The translations under genes were made by a program, and so were the position numbers. Source: Rugalucina vietnamica (Eukaryota > Mollusca > Bivalvia > Lucinida > Lucinidae). Taken from it: a DNA stretch of 64,000 nucleotides. Below the pieces are notes generated by a model. That model ran no database searches, had not been told where the DNA came from, and saw nothing but the letters and a program-made list of their open reading frames with translations. The stretch is from the NCBI GenBank assembly GCA_964017185.1, contig OZ024870.1, positions 30,155,621 to 30,219,620 of the forward strand. The letters are read 5' to 3'. This document shows, piece by piece, positions 57,096 to 64,000 of the stretch. Each line of letters begins with the position of its first letter. The first letter of the stretch is position 1.

Positions 57096-57313
57096 GCTGA
57101 TCCACGTAGCGGGAAAACCTAAAGGTTTTTTCGTCGATCCACAGTCAGACACAAGTCAGACTGTATAGCTACATGAAAACTCTGACCCAAGAACTTTAAA
57201 TCATCACACTTTATGGAAAGCAAGACTGAGCCCTGGTCAGCTACTGTAACAGGACTGATCTGAGCCTTTGGTGATTTGTTCAGGCAATAAGCTGGTTTTC
57301 ACTTGAGGTACCT
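57096..57313 (-). mobile_element. Decayed MITE-A copy
   Basis: GCTGATCCACGTAGCGGGAA, CAGTCAGACACAAGTCAGAC and GCTGGTTTTCACTTGAGGTA follow the family order at low identity. Confidence 0.5.
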
Positions 57314-58360
57314 CTACTAGCAAGTGCGAACCCGATGAAATAAGTTCAAAATTAATCCGACATCAAAGGCACTGACCATGTTTTCTCATTATAAAATTAT
57401 AATGATATTGAAGACACCCAGTAATTATATGACACCTCTTAAGGTGCACGAGCAAGCGATAGGTTTGCCGTTAGCAAATTAACCCTTTGTTCCGCAGAGT
57501 CAGGAACTCTTGTACCCTAGCGTAACACCGATTAATAATAATTGGTCAATATTTAATCTGTGATTACAGGATTCAGTTATGATTGGGCTATCGTGCTTGT
57601 CATACTTGAGGACAGATCAATGACTGCTGCGGATGAATTGTCTTTTGGAATGCAGCACAAAAATGCATGCAATTGTATAATGTTGAAAATAGAGTATTTT
57701 TAAAAGGTGATAGTTGAATTTTATGTTAGTTGATCAGTTAATTATCGTAACAAATCATTGTCATTAACTGCAAGTAAATCTATCAATCAGCATTGAGGAG
57801 AACATGATTTTTTTTTTTTTTACCTCAAATGAAAAAACAAAGAACTAAAAAAAGAAACAAAAACATCAACATGTAAAATAGCTTATCATTAGATGAGCAC
57901 ACTGCCGTTACAATAAACAAACTTTAGCTCAGGCCTGTAAAAAACTTTAAGGGAGCACATGTTTAATTAAGTAGTAGCATCTGTAGTAGGAATAAAGTTT
58001 CCTCTAGCCTGGGAAAGAAAGACACTGGAGCCAGATATTACCAGAGAATATGAGCCACTGGATGATAAACATTATTGTATGTCATTAACTCAGGTCATCC
58101 CCAACAGTACTAAATGAAGACTCAGATTTGCTCTTTTTGACAGTCTGTGCAGTTAAGTGATGAATGTTAATGAGTGTAGATCTCTTGGATATGCTATCAG
58201 TGGATGTCCAGACAAACCCTGTAGGTTCATGCTGTGGCTAAAAATTCTAAAATATAGGGTTTTTTTTTTTAAAGATTTGTCATGATTTTGGTCATTCTGT
58301 TTCTTAAGTTTCCATATTTAGTTTTTATGTATTCAAAACTGTGTAGTCAAGTACGAAACA
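57314..58360. other. No recognised feature
   Basis: A/T-rich, with poly-T runs near 57810 and 58260. Confidence 0.5.
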
Positions 58361-58538
58361 GTTTGTTTGGTTCTCTTGAGGTTAAACGGCCCAGTCAGCA
58401 AGTTTTCAGTTATATCGGGATGGAAACAGTGACCAGTACTAAGGGGAGTGTCTTGCTAAAGGACCCAACTCGGCACCAGTTGTGTTTCAAACCCAGGACC
58501 GCTAGATTCAGAGTTTGATGCAATACCACTAGGCTCTA
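58361..58538 (-). mobile_element. tRNA-derived SINE, type 1
   Basis: Minus strand: TAGTGGTATTGCATCAAACT and GGTCCTGGGTTTGAAACAC at the head, TCCTTTAGCAAGACACTCC in the body, and tail GAACCAAACAAAC. More diverged than the copy at 33429. Confidence 0.8.
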
Positions 58539-58854
58539 TTTAGTACTATGAAAAAATGTAATGCTGAATTTATGACAAGACTAGCTTCCAACAATTTTTC
58601 TCTTGATATGAGTGAACTTTTAATATTCCTGATATACATACACATGGCGTCACTTGTGAAAAAAAAAAATCACACAGCTCCTGTAAAATGTGTTTTCTAT
58701 TAACTCACTTTACCATAAATCATAGCACTCAAGGTGAATGTTTATTTCCAGAAATTAATTTTCAGTTACTCACAGTGTATGAAATGAGACAAAAAGGTAA
58801 CTTAAGCTTGTACCAAGATGATCTTTAAAGATGAGTCAGAAAGACAAACAATTT

Positions 58855-59040
58855 AAAGCCACTTGGCTTGTAAACCAGTGGACACAGGTTCTATATCCCA
58901 AGCTTCGGCATGTACTAAAATGATGAGGTGAGTGTGTTTGCTGAGTGTGTGAGTTGAGTGTGTTTGTTGAGTGTGTGAGTTGAGTGTGTTTGTTGAGTAT
59001 GTGAGCTGAGTTTATGAGCTGAGTGTATGAACTGAGTTTT
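58855..59040 (+). mobile_element. SINE head linked to a TGAG-rich minisatellite
   Basis: tRNA-like AGCCACTTGGCTTGTAAACC and ACACAGGTTCTATATCCC are followed by AAGCTTCGGCATGTACTAAA, then GAGGTGAGTGTGTTTGCTGA and a run of variable TGAGTTGAGTGTGTTTG units. The same junction occurs in inverse orientation at 62045-62110. Confidence 0.65.
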
Positions 59041-60267
59041 TACCACAAATTCTACACAGATTCCCTTTTCATAAAACAGTGACAACACAGGTTTTTTCAT
59101 AATGTTTCTTAGAGGTTGGGAATGTTGTTCATATGCCTATTAAATTGAGGACAACCAGACACTGAGGATACATATTTTTTCTTATCAGACAATATTTCTT
59201 TTATGTTTATAACCTTATCCAGCCCACACATCTGTGATTGTCAGACCTGTCAACCTCCTGAAAATTCTAAGAGGGAGATTGCGCGAAACAGTGATTTTTT
59301 GACGAAATAAGCATGCAACTTACGCGCGCGCTTTAGGACCTGTAAAATTTCAAGGAGGGAGATTTTTTCTTCAGGAGGGAGATTTTTTCCAGCTTTTCAA
59401 AAAGACAATACTTGTTATTGACCCGGTCGGCAAGCTACTCTTTCGTTAGAAAAAATCAATATTGGTTACCAAAACTGCACCTTTCCCGCCTCTTCGCTCA
59501 TTCGGTCGAGGGTATAACTCGGTCAATATCGCTGTGATTTAGTCATTTTCAGACGCTCAAAAAATCATAATTTGTCAGAATAATAACGGGGTTCATACCT
59601 TGAGTTGAATAAATAATGAGGATCTAAAAAGACATGTAAAGCTTTTATTAATAATTTTATTTTGTTTTCATATTTTCTGATTTTAATTCAGTAAGGTTAC
59701 AGCGATAAACACTGAGAAATTCACCTCGTACGAATGACCTATGACGTCACGCCGATCGTATCAATTGGCAAAAGGGTAGTATACCGCTAGCATTCACCGA
59801 TACAATAACCTTTAAATAAGGAATAATTGAGACGGTGTCATACCTCGGGTATTGAAAATTCGCTCAGGATTCTAAACAAATCTGGCTGGTATATTCTTTT
59901 GTTTAAAGTATATGTACATGCTGATCTGGTCATTTTTTTTCAGTGCTCGTTTGTGCAGAATTTACAATGCTGATCTCGCCCTGTGCTTCAGTCCTGATCG
60001 ATTTCAATAGTAGAATCCTTAGATCTATGTGCAAGCTGATCTTGTCCTTTTTTTTTTTTTTATTTCAGTTTCAAGATTATTTCAGCTCATATGAGACGGG
60101 CCAATCAATAGGTGTGGCAAAAACGGGAGAACCCCGAGAAAAAAAACACCTGACACACCCGTAAACAGAACTTGGGCTAGAGTGGGGCTCGAACCCACAC
60201 CAGACATAGCGGTGAGATGATTAAAGTGATTATGACACGATCTTTTCCTGTGTTTCAGTACCTTCAG
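59041..60267. other. Mostly unrecognised stretch
   Basis: A GGAGGGAGATTTTTTC duplication near 59350-59395 and an ACGCGCGCGC patch near 59321 stand out. Near 60160-60222 the minus strand has GTGTGGGTTCGAGCCCCAC, a tRNA B-box-like sequence that may be a SINE head. Confidence 0.45.
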
Positions 60268-60560
60268 TCAAAATTCGGTTTTCTCTGCATCAGTGATAGC
60301 CATGAGTGAGAAACCTTTCATAGTAATTGTCCTAGACATACCCTACAGGCACGAACCTTGACCCAGTGCCCTTGACCTATATTTCACGGTCCATTGACTT
60401 TGTAAATTTTTACGTCGAAGTTTGGTTTTATCTGCTTCATTGATAGCTGCGATTGTGAAACATTGCATAGTAATTGTCATTGACATACTCTTCAAGCATA
60501 CACTTGACCTGGTGCCCTTGACCTATATTTCACGTTTCGTTGACTTTGCCCGATGCAGGT
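60268..60560 (+). repeat. Tandem duplication, two units of about 146 bp
   Basis: GCCCTTGACCTATATTTCACG occurs at 60369 and 60515, and TCATAGTAATTGTC-type and TTGATAGC-type blocks repeat at the same offset. Confidence 0.8.
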
Positions 60561-60821
60561 GCGACATCGACCTCCGCGGATGTTCTTGTATAATACCGGT
60601 AGTGTCTGTCCTCTAAATATCTTTTCATGGGCTGAGACAAAAAACGAATCTATAAATCATATTGTTTGATGTGTGTTTTGGAAATATTTTGCAGTGCAGT
60701 TAAATCTGAAATATGCTAAACTTTTGGCGAGGAGTATATTTGAATTAGTTTCTTTACATTGGTTGCAATGTGTGGGCCAGAAAACCACTGCAGAAGCTGA
60801 GGGTGAGGTTAGGATCCTGTA

Positions 60822-61196
60822 AAAAGGTACAAGTAGGCAAAGATCAGGAAAAGGCGGCGGTAAGCCCGGCGGTGTTAAACCGGTTTAAGCCCACCAGTAA
60901 CTTTGTGTTACTGATCGTTCCAAGGCGATACTTCTGTGGAGGTTCTTTTTGTTTTGTGCGTTGGTGTTTAAATTTTTTTTTGTGCTGTTGGCGCCTTATG
61001 TATGTTTTCATATTTTTAATTAAGTTAAGGTAACTGAGTGGCCACCTATTGGGAAAATAGCTGCTAATTCGGCTTACGATATGTTTCATGGTATAAGTAC
61101 CTGATTGTTAGTTTGGTTTTTTCCCACCTCGGTTTTTGGAGTGGGAATCTTTTTCTGATTGCGCCTTTTCCTGATCTTTGCCTACTTGTACCTTTT
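60822..61196. mobile_element. 375-bp TIR element
   Basis: AAAAGGTACAAGTAGGCAAA at the left and TTTGCCTACTTGTACCTTTT at the right start perfect-looking inverted repeats of about 35 bp. The interior is G/C-richer than its surroundings (CGGCGGTAAGCCCGGCGGTG). No target duplication could be fixed. Confidence 0.8.
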
Positions 61197-61960
61197 CAAG
61201 TTCTTGTAAAAGACAAAAAATTGTTTGATAAGAAACAATTTATGTATCCTGTCTTACCACATCCCACCCTCTAAGAAACATAATGAAAAAACCTATGTTA
61301 TGTTTTTATATTCTCATACGAAAAGTATATAATCTAGATACTTGCAATGATAAATTATCGACAAACGGTTAGTACATGTATGCTATTTAGAAGTAAAAAT
61401 GTACATATCATAATTTCATAACATTAAGTTTTACTCTTTCACAAAGTGAATTTACACAGATACTGAATAAGGAATAAACAATGTTAATTAAGTAATCAGT
61501 GGAACCAATAGCTGCTGCTGATATTTTGACACTCAAAAACTTCTCTCCCATACAATGTAGGTGACAAACTGATAAGCTTTAAAGATTTATTAGAATGTTT
61601 TTTTTTCTGACTCTTAGTCATGACAGAGATTTAATGAGAGTCAATTATGAACATTCTAATAAAATGGCTATTGCTGTTTCTCTGATCATCAACTAAGACT
61701 AGAATAGATATGTACATTGGTCTAGTCCTATATTTGATTGTGCAGTTTGATCGATTTAATTTATAGAATACCCCGATGCACATGCTGACTTATCCAGTAT
61801 TTCAGTGTGCATGCTGGTCTGGTCCCGCCTATTAAATTGCCTGCCAGAAATATGTTTACTGGAGTTACTGGAGAGTGTTAAAATAAAAAAGATTCCATTT
61901 AAAAATAGTCCATATCGGCCTTGAGCCCATACTACTAACCAAGAGATCATGCTACATGTC
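61197..61960. other. No recognised feature
   Basis: A/T-rich. ATTAGAATGTTTTTTTTTCT and an inverse ACATTCTAATAAAATGG form a loose inverted pair near 61590-61665. Confidence 0.5.
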
Positions 61961-61964
61961 ACAG

Positions 61965-62210
61965 GCTTAGCTAATTCTCTCAGCTCAAGGACTCAGCTCA
62001 TTGACTCAGCTCATGGACTCAGCTCATGGACTCAGCTCATAGACTCAGCTCATAAACTCAACTCATACACTCAGCAAACACACTCACCTCATGGTTTTAG
62101 TACCTGCCCCAAGCTTCTCCAGTCCTGATGAGACTTTAAACCAAGATTTCCTCTCCATATGACCTTAGCTGTTGGTGTGCTGTTAAACCCCACACCAACC
62201 AACCAAAAAT
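61965..62210 (-). mobile_element. CTCAGCTCATGGA minisatellite joined to a SINE tail
   Basis: About eight CTCAGCTCATGGA-type units run to CACTCAGCAAACACACTCAC, CTCATGGTTTTAGTACCTG, CCCCAAGCTT, and then a type 2 SINE-like body with TCTCCATATGACCTTAGCTG and tail CCACACCAACCAACC. The minisatellite side is the inverse of the junction at 58905-58990. Confidence 0.65.
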
Positions 62211-62798
62211 TCAGAAGATTCACTGGACAATGCAAAATACGACATTAGGGTTTGAAACCAAGAGGGAGAGCCAAAACAGGATTGCTTCCCCAAAATGAAC
62301 TGTACATGATGTGTTATGTTTGATTTTGTTGTTTCCAGCCATCATGTCGGAGCTTTTGCTGCCCTACTATTGTTCTAAGCCAAAAATATAGTGTGCTGTC
62401 AGTGTGTTACACTACATCATGGCTTCAGAGTCTGACATTCTGCTCTTCTATGTGAATTTAACATAAGGAAGTACAACTCCACCAATGACTAAAAGCTGAA
62501 TTTTTACACAAGAATTGTCAGGTGATTACAAACAGCCATGTAAGATAGCTCATGTCAAAGAGTTTCTGACACTTTGTAAACAAAAACAGGCACAGTCTAT
62601 TGTCAATCATAGCAACTCACTTCTTTTACAACATGTGTCATGTGTTTTGTCTGTTACATTCTCTGATTTATTTCTCAAGATGTGAATGGGTACATTCATG
62701 ATTTGGAAATAATGGCACAATCTCTATCCTTTGACTGTCTTCAAGGCCTAGTGGCTTTAAATTTTATTTGATTTTTGCATTAGATATAAAACTTCCAT

Positions 62799-62995
62799 CT
62801 AGTAAATATCTAATGCCAAGCTGGGATAACCGCTTAGACCATCTATGCACTTTCTACACAGATGGCATAACCAGTACTCAGTGTTCACTCTTTCACCTGT
62901 AACTGAAAACACTTGGAATCTGGAGCCACACCTCTCAATCACTAACCAAGACATACCACTAACATACTGTGCTATCCAGCCCACAGGGATTACAA
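62799..62995 (-). mobile_element. tRNA-derived SINE, type 2 head and body
   Basis: Minus strand: GTGGGCTGGATAGCACAGTA, TTAGTGGTATGTCTTGGTTA, then GTGAAAGAGTGAACACTGAG and TACTGGTTATGCC, which links the tRNA-like head to the AGTACTGGTAAC fragments scattered elsewhere. Confidence 0.6.
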
Positions 62996-63049
62996 CCTAG
63001 CATCTTAGAACTTTAGATGTCACTTTTTATTTTTATCAGAAAAGACAGA

Positions 63050-63194
63050 AGCCTCCGCTGCCTGGTGGTCTCATAAACAAGGGGTCATGGATTCAATCCC
63101 AGGCTTCATCTATCTTTCAGATCAGACAATGAATTAAGGTCTCATCTCCATATTACTTTAGCTGTTGGTGGGGCGTTAATCTCAACTCAACAAC
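63050..63194 (+). mobile_element. tRNA-derived SINE, type 2
   Basis: Head CCTCCGCTGCCTGGTGGTCT and ATGGATTCAATCCCAGG, body TCTCATCTCCATATTACTTT, AGCTGTTGGTGGGGCGTTAA, and tail CTCAACTCAACAAC. Confidence 0.72.
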
Positions 63195-63373
63195 AATCAA
63201 AAGGAAAGATTTAGCTATGGGGTCTGTTGCAGACACTATGAACAGTCAGAAACGGTGCCTGTACATGATAAAACACAAATCTCATATGAAACATTAAACA
63301 TTTGCACCAAAATCTGGCAAAATTTCAAGATTTGAATAAAGTTTGGCATGACATCATATGATTTATATAATTT

Positions 63374-63592
63374 GAGCCGCGACACGAGAAAACCAACAAT
63401 CTGCATTATACGAAAACAAATGCGCAGATCAGCTTCGCGGTGACCGTGAAGCTGATCAGCACCTTTGTTTTCGCTACACTACAATTCCTCCTCTTAATTT
63501 CAAGATTCTAGCCTGCTTCTGTGACTTTGCATGCCGGTGCATGTCGGACCTGGTTGGAAATCTTGAAGATCTGTTTTCTCGCGTAGCGGCAC
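63374..63592 (+). mobile_element. MITE-A
   Basis: ATTT on both flanks, ends GAGCCGCGACACGAG and CTCGCGTAGCGGCAC. Small deletion after the palindrome. Confidence 0.9.
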
Positions 63593-64000
63593 ATTTCATC
63601 TAAACAGGAAGCTACATCTCAATGACAACCTACGCCTCTCTGGACTGTACTGATGATTAATCTCCAACTCAAATCTACTGCAAATTCAGAAATTTTATTT
63701 CATGAATTTTCTATTTTTGAATTATCAGCTAGTTCTTGAATTATCGAGCAAGTACCAATGCAGTCAAAGCTTAGGGAATGTCCTTATAAGTAAGAACATG
63801 GAATTCGCAAGGCAACAAATATGTCTTTATAAATAAGTAAGAACTTAGAATTTGCAAGGCAACAAATTTGCAAACATATATTAGCAAAAACTTTATGTTC
63901 TTGCAAGCATTTCCCAACTCACAGTAAAACATGATCCACAGCAGCCAATCTTTAAGATGTGCATGTTGGAATTAAAATCTCACTCATTGACACAATCTGA
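63593..64000. other. No recognised feature
   Basis: A tandem pair of AAGTAAGAAC...GCAAGGCAACAAAT lies near 63785-63870. Otherwise A/T-rich. Confidence 0.5.

Larger units (their letters stand above)
13631..64000 (-). other. Region upstream of the EGF7 exon: no further EGF exon seen
   Basis: By transcription direction this should be intron, 5' exons and promoter of the Notch gene. No EGF-type cysteine pattern was recognised on either strand. Contents are mostly the repeats listed below. The one gene-like item that could belong is the candidate first exon at 42360-42414. Confidence 0.6.

Noticed and set aside
56755..57105. 116-codon minus-strand frame
   Set aside because: No domain or homology recognised; it overlaps a decayed MITE-A end.

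Overview
This window is eukaryotic and intron-rich, and reads as a bivalve mollusc, probably a heterodont clam. The grounds are long introns packed with short inverted-repeat transposons, tRNA-derived SINEs with AACAAAC-type tails, and tandem-core elements that end in a hairpin, like the 'pearl'/DTC84 elements described from oysters and clams. The species call is inference from repeat style.

Gene content. One real gene is recognised: seven minus-strand exons between 76 and 13630 encode consecutive EGF-like repeats of Notch. Using the numbering of vertebrate NOTCH1 they run from the end of EGF6 through EGF16, including the ligand-binding pair EGF11-EGF12. Every exon is flanked by AG/GT, every junction is phase 1, and the joined frame is open. 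In transcription order the exon sizes are 123, 234, 162, 186, 114, 114 and 234 bp, almost the same series I recall for vertebrate NOTCH exons 5-11. EGF17 onward lies left of position 1. I found no EGF1-EGF6 exons from 13631 to 64000. A candidate signal-peptide first exon, phase 1 as expected, sits at 42360-42414 in a stretch poor in repeats; it is tentative because the exons between it and EGF7 are not visible.

Region by region. 1-13.6 kb: Notch exons and introns, with inverted-repeat elements in most introns and decayed copies of one exon's 3' end. 13.6-25 kb: SINE, MITEs, and a 2.3-kb element with about 12 units of a 165-bp repeat. 25-29.7 kb: a 4.66-kb terminal-inverted-repeat element inserted inside a MITE. 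30-42 kb: more MITEs, SINEs, a nested Helitron-like element and a PIF/Harbinger-like element. 42-44 kb: repeat-poor island. 44.7-46.8 kb: two unrelated minisatellites with units near 42 bp. 47.9-52.2 kb: an element with inverted arms over 500 bp that encloses a dead LINE fragment. 52-64 kb: a TTAA-flanked element, SINEs, two SINE-linked minisatellites in opposite orientation, and a last MITE.

The dominant non-genic signal is one MITE family, called MITE-A here: about 30 copies, roughly 235 bp, ends GAGCC...GGCTC, an internal near-perfect palindrome of about 66 bp, and 4-bp A/T-rich target duplications that I could verify at 15 copies. A second palindrome-bearing family, PAL-C, has seven copies. 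Orientation convention for MITE-A: '+' means the palindrome is near the left end.
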